DNA of 64,000 nt. Source: Acidobacteriota bacterium. Lineage in GTDB: Bacteria > Acidobacteriota > UBA6911. The DNA is taken from positions 83,574 through 147,573 of the forward strand of contig JAFGIY010000037.1 in assembly GCA_016929335.1 (NCBI GenBank). The letters run 5' to 3'. Position 1 is the stretch's first letter. The number at the start of each line of letters is the position of its first letter. Below, piece by piece: positions 55,692 through 64,000 of the stretch. The translations under genes and the position numbers were made by a program. The notes under the pieces are model-generated. The model was not told the DNA's origin. It saw nothing but the letters and a program-made list of their open reading frames with translations, and ran no database searches.

Positions 55692-57776
55692 TTAAAGGAC
55701 AATCCTCGCGTCGGCGGCAAAAGTACCGTTATTGTTCGTGATCAACGGGTTGATGTCGACTTCCTTAACGATGGCGGATAACTTCTGGATGGCGCAAAGC
55801 ACCTTGATAAGCCCCGCTTTATCCGCATGAATGCCCCGGAATCCATCGAGGATATTTTTCGCCTTGATTTCCGCCATAAGCCGCTCCGCTTCCTTTTCGC
55901 CGAAGGGGGCGATTCGGAATGAAACATCTTTGAGCGCCTCCACCAGCACTCCGCCCAAACCGAACATAACAACCGGTCCGAATTGCGGATCCTGGCTCAT
56001 CCCTGCTATGCACTCGATGCCGCTGACCATCTGGACAATATTAACCCCGAGCAGATTCGCACCGGGCATGAGCTTTTTGATGCGCGCCATCATTTCATTG
56101 TATTTCGATTCCAGCTCTTCCCGGCTGCCTATATTCAACACAACGCCGCCGACATCGCTTTTGTGGATAATTTCCGGCGAGGCGATTTTCATGGCCAGCG
56201 GATACATGCCTTCAGCCTGCTTCTTCGCCTCATCGAGCGACCGCGCGAATCCCCATTTGGGCATAGGCACCCCGCACATTTCCAGGACCTTACGCGCCTC
56301 ATGCTCCATCAAGATAGTCCGGCCCTCCTTGCGGATTGTATCGATATACGAAACTGCCTCGTTCGGCGGCTCATATTGAACATCGCCGTCACGAGGGCGA
56401 TCCTGATTCTTCTTCCATTCGCGGAGGATCTTGAAGGAAGAAACGACGTCCTTCACCTCGCTATACGCCGGAATTTTTCTCTCGTTTAAAAGCTGCAATG
56501 CCCGGCGGGAATCCTCTCCTCCAACCAGGGCGACAGCCAAGGGCTTTTTGCGGCCTGAGGCATCATATTCCTCAGCAGCCGCTTTCGCAATTTCCAGCGG
56601 ATCCGTCATGGCCGTTTCGCAGTACAAAACAAACACTCCGTCAATTTTGTCCTCGCTCAACGCAATTTTTACGGCATCTCGATATCCCTGAACTCCACCC
56701 TGGCCCGTAATATCGATCGGATTCTTTGTGCTGCCGAAGTCCGGCATTGTGGATCGGAATTTTGATTCCAGCCAGGGCAGATCTTCCAAAAGACCGATCC
56801 CCGCTGCTTCGCACTCATCTGTCGCCGCGACGCCGATTCCTCCACCATTTGTAATGATCACATTATTGTTGCCCTTCGGAGCAGGCAAAGAAAATGCACG
56901 GGCCCAACCGAATGCCTCACTGAATGAACTCGCGCGAAGAATGCCCATCTGTTTGAACACGGCGTTATACACGCCGTCGGAGCCGGCGAGAGATCCCGTA
57001 TGTGATGCGGCTGCTTTCGCGCCGCGCGATGAGCGTCCCACCTTCAGAACAATCACGGGTTTCCGGATCTCCGTCGCCAGGAACTCGCGTCCGTCTTTCA
57101 AACCTTCCATATATATCAGGATGACGTCGACATTAGGGTCGCTGTTGAAATACCCGATCAGATCTTTTTCATCAACATCCACTTTGTTCCCGAGGCTGCA
57201 CAGAGATGACAGCCCGATTTTTTCCATCACAGTCCATCCCATCAGGGCAATCGCCAAAGCTCCACTCTGAGAAATGAACGCGATCTTTCCCGGCAGCAAT
57301 TCCACTGGTCCGAAACTGGCGTTCAGCTTCGCCGGCATGTAAAGCAAGCCCAGTATATTGGGGCCGAGAACGGCGATCTCGTTTTCGTCTGCAATCCGCT
57401 TGATTTCATCTTCATCTTTATGATTCCCGACTTCGCCGAAACCGGAGGTGATGATTGCTGCGTTTTTTATCCCCTTCTCCGCACACTCCCGCATCGCCTG
57501 AATGACTTGCTGCGCAGGAACCGTTACAACAGCGAGATCAATGTCGCCGGGCACATCTTTAACCGATTTGTAGACCTTTTTCCCATGAATCTCCTTTCCC
57601 CTGGGATTGATCGGATAAATTTTCCCGGGGAATCCACCGGCGATCAGGTTGTGGAGAATCTGAAAGCCGATCTTTGTGGTATTATTGGACGCACCGATCA
57701 CGGCTATACTCTGAGGGTGAAAAAATCCATCGAACGATTTCTTTTTCCCGACCGAACTGCTGCAACTGGATTTCAT
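55692..57776 (-). CDS. ADP-forming acyl-CoA (acetate-CoA) ligase, fused alpha-beta
   Basis: About 694 residues. N-terminal CoA-binding domain (FFHPQSIAVIGASNNTTKIG, about 20-115), succinyl-CoA-ligase-like domains (ALAIALMGWTVMEKIG; phospho-His in AAASHTGSLAGSDGVY near 260), and a C-terminal ATP-grasp part (EGRTILMEHEARKVLEMCGVPMPKW, PLAMKIASPEIIHKSDVGGVVLN, GMSQDPQFGPVVMFGLGG). It interconverts acyl-CoA plus ADP and acid plus ATP, usually for acetate and branched-chain acids. ATG 57776 (MKSSCSS) is preferred over 57791, though neither has a strong binding site. Stands alone. Confidence 0.9.
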   Translation of the reverse strand: MKSSCSSSVGKKKSFDGFFHPQSIAVIGASNNTTKIGFQILHNLIAGGFPGKIYPINPRGKEIHGKKVYKSVKDVPGDIDLAVVTVPAQQVIQAMRECAEKGIKNAAIITSGFGEVGNHKDEDEIKRIADENEIAVLGPNILGLLYMPAKLNASFGPVELLPGKIAFISQSGALAIALMGWTVMEKIGLSSLCSLGNKVDVDEKDLIGYFNSDPNVDVILIYMEGLKDGREFLATEIRKPVIVLKVGRSSRGAKAAASHTGSLAGSDGVYNAVFKQMGILRASSFSEAFGWARAFSLPAPKGNNNVIITNGGGIGVAATDECEAAGIGLLEDLPWLESKFRSTMPDFGSTKNPIDITGQGGVQGYRDAVKIALSEDKIDGVFVLYCETAMTDPLEIAKAAAEEYDASGRKKPLAVALVGGEDSRRALQLLNERKIPAYSEVKDVVSSFKILREWKKNQDRPRDGDVQYEPPNEAVSYIDTIRKEGRTILMEHEARKVLEMCGVPMPKWGFARSLDEAKKQAEGMYPLAMKIASPEIIHKSDVGGVVLNIGSREELESKYNEMMARIKKLMPGANLLGVNIVQMVSGIECIAGMSQDPQFGPVVMFGLGGVLVEALKDVSFRIAPFGEKEAERLMAEIKAKNILDGFRGIHADKAGLIKVLCAIQKLSAIVKEVDINPLITNNNGTFAADARIVL

Positions 57777-57791
57777 GAGCAAGCCTTTCAC

Positions 57792-58262
57792 TAAAGGTTA
57801 TGAACCTGAGGAAGAAAGCGTGTATCTGGCATATATCATCTACACATGATTCCATCGTTTTTAAGGATAAGAAGAAGGATTAACCGTCCTTTCGCGGGTA
57901 CTTCGCCTGCAGACTTTTCGCTTCTGCCTTCCATAGCACCTATTCCCATGCCTTGATTGCTGATGCATTTTACACCGGGATCCAGTCGTAAGGCATGGCT
58001 TTTAAGCACATCTTCGTATTCTTGCAGTATAGGTCGGGCGGAAGCGGGCAAGCCAATGATAAATATGCTATCAGCACATTTCTTCAATCTCCCCCTTCTT
58101 TGCATGGTTCGCCTATGCGGATTCCACTTCGACCCCGATACCGATTGCGACCCCGATCCGGAAAAAAACTTCTTCCATTTGTCGCATATCTTTCCATATC
58201 AACGGTAAGCCGGAACGGCTTAGCCTGGACGGCACGGGATGGACCGTGGGCTTAACCCGCAA
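57792..58262. other. 470-bp spacer with a short CCCCGAT repeat, no supported gene
   Basis: The ORFs 57836-58105 (minus) and 57957-58255 (plus) overlap each other and lack family features. At 58128-58160 TCGACCCCGATACCGATTGCGACCCCGATCC repeats a CCCCGAT/ACCGAT word four times, reminiscent of the other arrays but irregular. Confidence 0.45.
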
Positions 58263-58952
58263 CTAATTCCCGCTGATGATGTTTCGAGCCAGGGCAAAAA
58301 TCTGATGAAACATCGGCCGCGTCAGTTTCCCCGTTTGAGTATTCTGCTGGCTCGGGTGGTATGAAGATATCAGGATGAGGCCTTCAGACAGCCTCCATCC
58401 TCCACCGTGGCGAAACGCGGGTTTAGGAAAAAGCGACCGTTTTCCATCGGCTCGCCATATTTTAATAAATGCATCAAAGGCAATACGGCCGAGCGCGACA
58501 ACAACACGCTTGCGTATAGCCAGCTTGAGTTCCAGGCGAAGATATTCGCGGCAAGCATTTACTTCCTCCGGCAGAGGCTTATTGTCTGGCGGAGCACAAC
58601 GTACGACAGCGGTGATCAGGCAGTTGTCCATAGCCAGGCCGTCATCAAGGCCGATGGAGGCGGGCCGGTTGGCAAAGCCATACTGATAGAGCGCATCATA
58701 AAGCCAATCACCGCTGCGATCGCCGGTGAAGACCCGACCTGTTCGGTTTCCTCCATGAGCGGCCGGCGCCAGGCCGATAATCACAAGTTCCGCATCGGGC
58801 CTGCCGAACGCCGGCACAGGTCGTCCCCAATATTCCTGTGATTTGAATCTGCGCGTTTTTTCGCGGGCTATCTTCTCCCGCCACTCGACCAGTCGCGGAC
58901 ATTTGCGGCATTGGATGATTTTTTGTTCCAGCTTCCGAAATTCCGATCTCAT
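58263..58952 (-). CDS. Family 5 uracil-DNA glycosylase (UDGb)
   Basis: Removes uracil and related lesions from DNA; contains a 4Fe-4S cluster. N-terminal CRKCPRLVEWRE cysteines, motif A GLAPAAHGGNRTGRVFTGD typical of UDGb, ITAVVRCAPPDNKPLPEEVNAC, and motif B SYHPSQQNTQTGKL. 229 residues. Divergent from the amidase gene with a repeat between. Confidence 0.93.
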   Translation of the reverse strand: MRSEFRKLEQKIIQCRKCPRLVEWREKIAREKTRRFKSQEYWGRPVPAFGRPDAELVIIGLAPAAHGGNRTGRVFTGDRSGDWLYDALYQYGFANRPASIGLDDGLAMDNCLITAVVRCAPPDNKPLPEEVNACREYLRLELKLAIRKRVVVALGRIAFDAFIKIWRADGKRSLFPKPAFRHGGGWRLSEGLILISSYHPSQQNTQTGKLTRPMFHQIFALARNIISGN

Positions 58953-58973
58953 GGAGGAAGAGTATCACAAACA

Positions 58974-59008
58974 ATCTTTGAGTCTTCGAGTCTTCGTATC
59001 TTTGAGTT
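58974..59008. repeat. Tandem array, unit CTTCGAGT
   Basis: AATCTTTGAGTCTTCGAGTCTTCGTATCTTTGAGTT: four 8-bp units with small drift in the spacer of divergent UDG and amidase genes, ending 15 bp before the amidase ATG. The unit matches 52254. Confidence 0.7.
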
Positions 59009-59023
59009 AATATCTACACCCAA

Positions 59024-60475
59024 ATGGAAAATAACGGCGATTTTACAATCCAAAAGCTTGCTCCACTGATTCGAGGCAAGAAATTATCTCCCGTCGAGCT
59101 TACCCGATTTTTATTGGAACGGATTTCGCGCTTTCAGCAAGAAATCAATGCGTACATCACCATCACTGCTGACACTGCCATGGCGCAGGCAGGAAAGGCT
59201 GAAAAGGAAATCTGTAAAGGCGATTACAGGGGCGTCTTGCACGGCATCCCTATCAGTTTGAAAGATCTGATTTATACCTGCAACGTGCGCACGACTGCAG
59301 GAGCAAAAATCCTACGAAAATTCGTCCCCAAAGAAAATGCAGAACTGGTGAATCGATTGCTGAAGACCGGATGTGTATTTCTGGGAAAAACGAATATGCA
59401 CGAATTCGCCTTTGGTGCCACAAACGTTAATCCTCACTATGGGCCCGTCCACAATCCCTGGGACAGGCGCTGCATCTCCGGAGGCTCAAGCGGCGGCAGC
59501 GCCGCATCCGTTGTTTCAGCCCAGGCTATGGGATCTTTCGGCACCGATACAGGCGGCTCCATCCGCATTCCAGCAGCAGCCTGCGGATGCGTCGGACTCA
59601 AGCCGACATATGGCAGAGTTCCCATGACCGGTGTTATTCCTTTGGCTGTCAGTCTCGATCATGCCGGTCCACTGAGCCGTTGCGTCATGGATGCAGCATT
59701 TTTATTTGAAGCGACAGCAGAACCAAACATATGGGGTTTCAATCCCAAACGGGCAGTTGCCGAAATCGGCAAAGGCATCAAAGATTTCCGGATTGGGATT
59801 CCTCGACAATATTTTTTTGATCGCCTCCAGCCTGCGGTGCGCCGAGCCGTCCTGGCTGCTGCCGCAGTTATTGAGCGGGCAGGCGCAAAAATCGTTGAGG
59901 TAAATTTGGCGGGGATGGACAAGACGGCACAACTGGCGGCCGAAATTACCGCAGATGAAGCCCTGGCTTATCATGAAAAATGGCTGGAGCAGAAATTTAA
60001 GGATTATGGGGAAGATGTTCGATCGCGCCTGGAGTTAAGCAGGAAAGCGACGGCAATTGCATATATACGCGCGCAGCAGGATAGACTTGCCTATTCAGAA
60101 GAAATGTCAAAGACATTGGAGGGCATTCATGTACTCCTGGCGCCGACGCTCCCGGTCGTAGCTCCTCTGATCGATGAGAATGAAGTCAGGATCGGAAGAT
60201 ACTGCGAAGACGTCCGTCTTGCTCTGCTGAGCCTTACTCGACCCGGCAATCTTTCCGGGCTGCCAGCCATTTCGGTTCCTTGCGGATTCTCTGCCGAGGG
60301 GCTTCCCATAGGCTTGCAGCTCATCGGCCGGCGATCCGGCGAAGCTTCGCTTCTGCGCGTCGCCTACGCCTATGAGCAAGCCACCCCCTGGCATCTACAT
60401 TTCCCCCCCGAAATTCAAAAGGAGAGAGGATTGGCGGGAAGCGGGAAGAAAAGGGGTAAAGGGGCAAAGGGGTAG
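59024..60475 (+). CDS. Amidase-signature enzyme (GatA-like)
   Basis: Amidase-signature hydrolase with the Ser-cisSer-Lys triad: Lys in GIPISLKDLIYT, and the loop ISGGSSGGSAASVV..FGTDTGGSIRIPAA. Could be the A subunit of Asp/Glu-tRNA amidotransferase, since LGKTNMHEFAFGATN and the length of 483 fit, but gatB and gatC are not adjacent, so a general amidase is equally likely. The last residues (GSGKKRGKGAKG) and stop are encoded by the tandem array at 60444, so the native end was probably nearer HLHFPPEIQ. Confidence 0.88.
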   Translation: MENNGDFTIQKLAPLIRGKKLSPVELTRFLLERISRFQQEINAYITITADTAMAQAGKAEKEICKGDYRGVLHGIPISLKDLIYTCNVRTTAGAKILRKFVPKENAELVNRLLKTGCVFLGKTNMHEFAFGATNVNPHYGPVHNPWDRRCISGGSSGGSAASVVSAQAMGSFGTDTGGSIRIPAAACGCVGLKPTYGRVPMTGVIPLAVSLDHAGPLSRCVMDAAFLFEATAEPNIWGFNPKRAVAEIGKGIKDFRIGIPRQYFFDRLQPAVRRAVLAAAAVIERAGAKIVEVNLAGMDKTAQLAAEITADEALAYHEKWLEQKFKDYGEDVRSRLELSRKATAIAYIRAQQDRLAYSEEMSKTLEGIHVLLAPTLPVVAPLIDENEVRIGRYCEDVRLALLSLTRPGNLSGLPAISVPCGFSAEGLPIGLQLIGRRSGEASLLRVAYAYEQATPWHLHFPPEIQKERGLAGSGKKRGKGAKG

Positions 60476-60616
60476 AGGAGGAAAGGGAAAGTGAAAATCT
60501 TGATTGGCGTTTTTCTTCTATGCTCATCCTTTATTCCCGTCCCTCCTACCCTTTGCCCCTCTACCCCTTTGCCCTTCCACCCCTCCACCCCTTTATCTCT
60601 TTTCCCCTTTCCCCTA
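60444..60616. repeat. Inverted octamer arrays (unit GGGGTAGA) at the amidase stop
   Basis: Left arm GAAAAGGGGTAAAGGGGCAAAGGGG.. (60444-60488) and right arm CCCTTTGCCCCTCTACCCCTTTG.. (60541-60616) are reverse-complement arrays separated by about 52 bp of unrelated sequence. The amidase stop TAG lies in the left arm. The same unit family brackets the S23 gene at 45490-46040; no protein is encoded here. Confidence 0.8.
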
Positions 60617-60640
60617 TGCTGTACACAGTACAGGTGACAT

Positions 60641-62275
60641 ATGAAAATAGCCTTGGCTCAGATTAATACGACCGTGGGAGATATTAAGGGCAATCGCGAT
60701 CTGGTTCTGCAGGTCATGGGAAAATCCCGGCTCCTGGGCGCTGATATTGCGGTATTTCCAGAGCTTTGTCTTACGGGATATCCTCCTCGTGACTTGCTTG
60801 GACTTCATGGCTTTGTCGAGTCGAACCTCCAGGCACTCCAGGAAATTGCAGCGTGTTCCGGATCCATGGCTGTAATTCTCGGCTTTGTGGACCGGAATCC
60901 GAAGAAGGAAGGACGCGATTTTTACAACGCCGCCGCGTTTCTTTGTAAAGGCAAGATTCAGGCTGTAGTGCATAAAACGCTTTTGCCTACCTATGACGTA
61001 TTCGATGAGGACAGGTATTTTGATAGCTCCGAGAGCATACAACTGGTGGAATTCAAGGGACGGACTTTGGGAATTTCCATATGTGAGGATGCCTGGAACT
61101 CGGAGTGTTTCTGGCCTAAACCCCACTATTCCACAGATCCGATTCGTACCCAGATCGAGATGGGCGCCAACCTTCTGGTAAATATTTCGGCATCTCCCTA
61201 TGAGATGGGAAAGCCCCGATTCCGATTTCAGATGCTTCTCGACCATGTCCAAAAGCACCATGTACCGCTCGCATACGTCAATCTTGTGGGAGGCAATGAT
61301 GACCTGCTCTTTGACGGCAACAGTCTGTTATTGGGGAAGAATGGAAATGTGATCGCGCAAGGATCGGGCTTTGCAGAAGATCTCCTGGTTGTCGATACAG
61401 AGTCAACCGATAATCGTGGCTATCATGAGAAGGAAAGCATGGATGATTTGTTTCAAGCACTTGTGATGGGCACGCGGGATTACGCCCGCAAATGTGGTTT
61501 CAAATCTGCCGTCCTCGGGCTCAGCGGCGGGATCGATTCTGCTATCGTAGGTTGCATTGCGGTTGAGGCGCTGGGCGCCGGCAATGTGCTGGGAGTGTCG
61601 ATGCCGTCCATGTTTTCCGCGCCCGAGAGCTATGAGGATGCCCGATCGCTCGCACATAATCTGGGCATGTGCTTTGATATGATCCCAATCAAGTCTGTCT
61701 ACGATGCCTTTCGCAAATCCCTTTCAGATATTTTTACCGGCATGTCTGAGAATGAAACTGAAGAGAACCTGCAAGCCCGTATACGAGGAACTCTCCTGAT
61801 GGCATTATCGAATAAACTGGGACATCTTGTGCTCAGCACAGGAAACAAATCGGAATTGGGCGCCGGATATTGCACTTTATATGGAGATATGGTCGGAGGA
61901 TTGGCCGTTATCTCCGACGTGCCCAAGACCATGATTTATAAGCTCGCCGCTCATATCAACAGGCACCGGGAAATAATTCCGCAAAATACCATCAAAAGAG
62001 CTCCTTCCGCAGAGCTGCGTCCCAACCAGAAGGATCAGGATACTCTGCCCGAATACGAAATCCTGGACGGGATTCTGAAGTCGCGCGTCGAAGAGCAGAT
62101 GAACATTGATGAAATCGTAGCGCAGGGATATGAGCGAAAGATCGTTGAAAAAGTGATACGAATGATTCAGGTAAACGAGTATAAGAGACGACAGGCTGCT
62201 ATCGGGCTCAAAGTGACTACTCGAGCCTTCGGAACAGGCCGCCGCATGCCCATTGCGATGAAGCTGAATCCGTAG
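60641..62275 (+). CDS. nadE: Glutamine-dependent NAD+ synthetase
   Basis: Amidates nicotinate adenine dinucleotide to NAD+. N-terminal nitrilase-like glutaminase: Glu in AVFPELCLTGYPPRDLL, Lys in VVHKTLLPTYDVFDEDRYF, Cys in LGISICEDAWN. C-terminal synthetase P-loop AVLGLSGGIDSAIVGCIA, LSTGNKSELGAGYCTLYGDMVGG, and KRAPSAELRPNQKDQD. 544 residues, the two-domain form. The stop TAG is the start of an AGTCGGC array; pncB follows. Confidence 0.96.
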   Translation: MKIALAQINTTVGDIKGNRDLVLQVMGKSRLLGADIAVFPELCLTGYPPRDLLGLHGFVESNLQALQEIAACSGSMAVILGFVDRNPKKEGRDFYNAAAFLCKGKIQAVVHKTLLPTYDVFDEDRYFDSSESIQLVEFKGRTLGISICEDAWNSECFWPKPHYSTDPIRTQIEMGANLLVNISASPYEMGKPRFRFQMLLDHVQKHHVPLAYVNLVGGNDDLLFDGNSLLLGKNGNVIAQGSGFAEDLLVVDTESTDNRGYHEKESMDDLFQALVMGTRDYARKCGFKSAVLGLSGGIDSAIVGCIAVEALGAGNVLGVSMPSMFSAPESYEDARSLAHNLGMCFDMIPIKSVYDAFRKSLSDIFTGMSENETEENLQARIRGTLLMALSNKLGHLVLSTGNKSELGAGYCTLYGDMVGGLAVISDVPKTMIYKLAAHINRHREIIPQNTIKRAPSAELRPNQKDQDTLPEYEILDGILKSRVEEQMNIDEIVAQGYERKIVEKVIRMIQVNEYKRRQAAIGLKVTTRAFGTGRRMPIAMKLNP

Positions 62276-62378
62276 TCGGCAGTCGGCAAAAAAGTATATG
62301 AGCGAAATTATTGAAAATTTGGCAATTTTTATATTCGAAAAATATTTACTGCCGACTGCCGACTGCCGACTGCCGACC
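62273..62378. repeat. Inverted AGTCGGC arrays with a 60-bp core
   Basis: Left arm TAGTCGGCAGTCGGCA starts at the nadE stop; right arm is about four copies of CTGCCGA ending 14 bp before the pncB GTG. The core (GTATATGAGCGAAATTATTGAAAATTTGGCAATTTTTATATTCG) is about 85% identical to that at 63861. Read by the track as part of pncB (CRLPTADCRPL), it is not coding. Confidence 0.85.
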
Positions 62379-62391
62379 ATTGGAGGATACT

Positions 62392-63831
62392 GTGGCGTAT
62401 ACGCGCGCTCTACTGACAGACTTTTATGAACTGACTATGGCTGCAGGATATCTCGAACAGGGGAAAGAGTCCGATACAGCCACTTTTGACCTGTACTTCA
62501 GACATAATCCGTTTAATGGAGGCTATGCGATCGCTGCCGGGTTGGAAGACGCTATTCACGCGGTGGTGGATGCAAGATTCAGCGAAGAGGATATCCATTT
62601 TTTAAAAGCTCTCAAATCATCCACGGGCAAGCGGATCTTCTCGGATAAATTCCTGAATTATCTTGCAGAATACAATTTTGGCGGCAATATCCGGGCTATT
62701 CCCGAAGGTTCAGTGGTGTTCCCTAATGAACCGCTGTTGCAGGCAAGCGGAAACCTTATTGAGTGCCAAATGGTTGAGACAGTGCTGCTTTGTCATATTA
62801 ATTTCCAGACGCTTGTTGCGACCAAAGCCGCCCGGATATGGGAAGCATCTCATTATGGTAATGTCGTGGAGTTTGGGCTGCGCCGCGCACAGGGACCGGA
62901 TGGGGCTTTGGGAGCGTGCCGTGCTGCCTTCATAGGAGGGACGGACAGCACATCCAATGTCCTGGGAGCCGCGCTTCTACGGATGCCTGCAAAGGGGACT
63001 CATGCTCACAGCTGGATCCAATCGTTCGGATCCGAGCTTGACGCTTTTCGCGCCTTTGCACGATCATTCCCCGATGAATGCATCCTTCTGGTAGACACTT
63101 ACGACACCCTGAAAAGCGGTGTGCCTAATGCGATCCTGACTGCCAAAGAGCTCGAGCAGAGAGGACATCGGCTCGTGGGCATCCGGATTGATAGCGGGGA
63201 TCTGGCGTTTCTGAGCCAGAGAGCGCGGCAGATGCTGGACCGGGAAAATCTGTCGTATGTAAAAATAGTCGCTTCCAACGAACTCGATGAATACATCATT
63301 TCAGACATTCTCGCCCAGGAAGGGAAAGTCGACATCTGGGGAGTCGGAACCAATCTGGTAACGGGCGCGGGGATTGGAGGCGGAGCCCTGGGCGGCATCT
63401 ATAAAATGGTTGAGCATAACGGCCAGCCCAAGATTAAATTAAGCGCCAATCCCGAAAAGATGACTAATCCGGGGATTAAAAAGATCATCCGGTACTATAG
63501 CGATGAAGGTCTGATGGAAGCCGACGCTCTTGCCGCCGATTGGGAGAATGCGGAAGCCCAGGGTGTCCTCATCGTCGATCCCAATAATCCTTTACGTCGC
63601 AAAAAGCTGGATTCGGCACGGCATACAGAACTACTGAAGACGATTGTAAAATCCGGAAGGATTGTATATGAGTTCCCTTCCATAGAAGAAATTAGGAACC
63701 ACCGGAAAGAAGAGCTCTCCCGGCTCCATGAAAGCCACAAACGGCTTCATAATCCTCATGAATATAAAGTCGGACTAACCTATGAACTGTGGCAGCAAAA
63801 AGAACACATGCTTAATCAGGCCACTGTTTAG
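62392..63831 (+). CDS. pncB: Nicotinate phosphoribosyltransferase
   Basis: Salvages nicotinate to nicotinate mononucleotide, upstream of NadE. TDFYELTMAAGYLEQG at the N-terminus, FGLRRAQGPDGALGACRAAFIGGTDSTSNVLGA, the GTHAHSWIQSFG block with the phospho-His region, and LVDTYDTLKSGVPNAI. About 479 residues from a GTG at 62392 that follows TTGGAGGATACT; the track start at 62311 lies in repeat DNA. The stop TAG begins the next array. Confidence 0.95.
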   Translation: MAYTRALLTDFYELTMAAGYLEQGKESDTATFDLYFRHNPFNGGYAIAAGLEDAIHAVVDARFSEEDIHFLKALKSSTGKRIFSDKFLNYLAEYNFGGNIRAIPEGSVVFPNEPLLQASGNLIECQMVETVLLCHINFQTLVATKAARIWEASHYGNVVEFGLRRAQGPDGALGACRAAFIGGTDSTSNVLGAALLRMPAKGTHAHSWIQSFGSELDAFRAFARSFPDECILLVDTYDTLKSGVPNAILTAKELEQRGHRLVGIRIDSGDLAFLSQRARQMLDRENLSYVKIVASNELDEYIISDILAQEGKVDIWGVGTNLVTGAGIGGGALGGIYKMVEHNGQPKIKLSANPEKMTNPGIKKIIRYYSDEGLMEADALAADWENAEAQGVLIVDPNNPLRRKKLDSARHTELLKTIVKSGRIVYEFPSIEEIRNHRKEELSRLHESHKRLHNPHEYKVGLTYELWQQKEHMLNQATV

Positions 63832-64000
63832 TCGGCAGTCGGCGGTCGTTAGTCGGCAGTAAAAGTAAATGAGGGAAATCATTGAAAATTCGGAAATTTT
63901 GATATCTGAAAAATACCGACTACCGACTACCGACTACCGACTACCGACTACCGACTACCGACTACCGACTACCGACTACCGACTACCGACTACCGACTAC
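63829..64000. repeat. Second AGTCGGC-type hairpin element, with 12-copy perfect heptamer array
   Basis: Left arm TAGTCGGCAGTCGGC.. starts at the pncB stop, then a core like that at 62288, then TACCGAC repeated from 63914 to the window end (87 bp, 12 perfect copies plus three bases). The right arm runs past the window so its full length is unknown. Confidence 0.85.

Noticed and set aside
55446-55781. 111-residue plus-strand ORF after the unknown protein
   Set aside because: It runs into the end of the acyl-CoA ligase gene and has no family resemblance or clear start signal.
57836-58105. 89-residue minus-strand ORF in the spacer before the glycosylase
   Set aside because: No recognisable family, no good binding site, and overlapping ORFs on the other strand are equally open.
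63914-64000. CRISPR-like regular repeat at the window end
   Set aside because: The unit is only 7 bp and there are no spacers; no cas gene is nearby.

Overview
The window is a gene-dense stretch of a bacterial chromosome, read as a moderately GC-rich, diderm (Gram-negative type) lineage. Evidence for a bacterium: ffh, rpsP-khpA-rimM-trmD-rplS, ftsB, tatA, uppS, mraY/murG/murJ, TolC and lipobox proteins. Gene content and several domain styles (signal-peptide protein opening with an ITLKDG motif, winged-helix regulator paired with a membrane protein, MurG with HEAT repeats) fit an uncultured Acidobacteriota-like organism. That placement is inference; no rRNA or tRNA gene was seen.

Layout. 0-3.1 kb: both subunits of a type IIB topoisomerase (Topo VI B then A), unusual outside archaea and plants. 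3.1-6.5 kb: a GT-C membrane glycosyltransferase, a P1-family peptidase, a possible 34-residue membrane protein, and a 427-bp non-coding element with terminal inverted repeats. 6.5-11.3 kb: a lipid II module (MurG fused to HEAT repeats, a divergent MraY, MurJ). 11.3-19.1 kb: metabolic and envelope genes (isochorismatase-like hydrolase, gpmA, a thioesterase remnant, aminotransferase, FAH-family hydrolase, uppS, a regulator/membrane pair, M23 peptidase, lipoprotein). 19.2-28.1 kb: nucleoside phosphorylase, TPR protein, TolC, an M28-like protein lacking its catalytic Glu-Glu pair, SirB1-like protein, HAD phosphatase, a glycine-zipper protein and a 3D-domain protein. 28.4-34.2 kb: a complete hypA-B-F-C-D-E operon for [NiFe]-hydrogenase maturation with no hydrogenase genes nearby. 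34.2-39.6 kb: POT transporter, B3/4 protein, large TPR protein. 39.6-43.4 kb: the ribosomal protein/SRP cluster. 43.6-48.3 kb: selB, a four-helix-bundle (S23) element, tatA, a predicted PD-(D/E)XK protein, ftsB. 48.3-54 kb: pyrimidine regulon, pyrR-pyrB-pyrC on the minus strand and pyrK-pyrD-pyrF on the plus strand. 54-64 kb: an unrecognised protein, an ADP-forming acyl-CoA synthetase, family-5 uracil-DNA glycosylase, an amidase, and the NAD pair nadE-pncB.

The most striking unexplained pattern is a set of short tandem arrays (period 7-8 bp) in the spacers. Each locus has its own unit (GATTGAC, ATTCGAG, GGGGTAGA, AGTCGGC, CTTCGAGT, GCTGAAA). The arrays often occur as an inverted pair with a short core between the arms. 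In eight cases the array begins at, or contains, the stop codon of a gene. One inverted pair encloses a four-helix-bundle (S23/IVP family) gene. Two others share a related core of about 55 bp. This looks like a family of small elements that settle at gene 3' ends and sometimes rewrite the last codons; the mobility and mechanism are hypotheses.

Start codons were adjusted from the ORF track where a ribosome binding site or family alignment favoured another start. Functional calls rest on motif recognition only; no database search was run.
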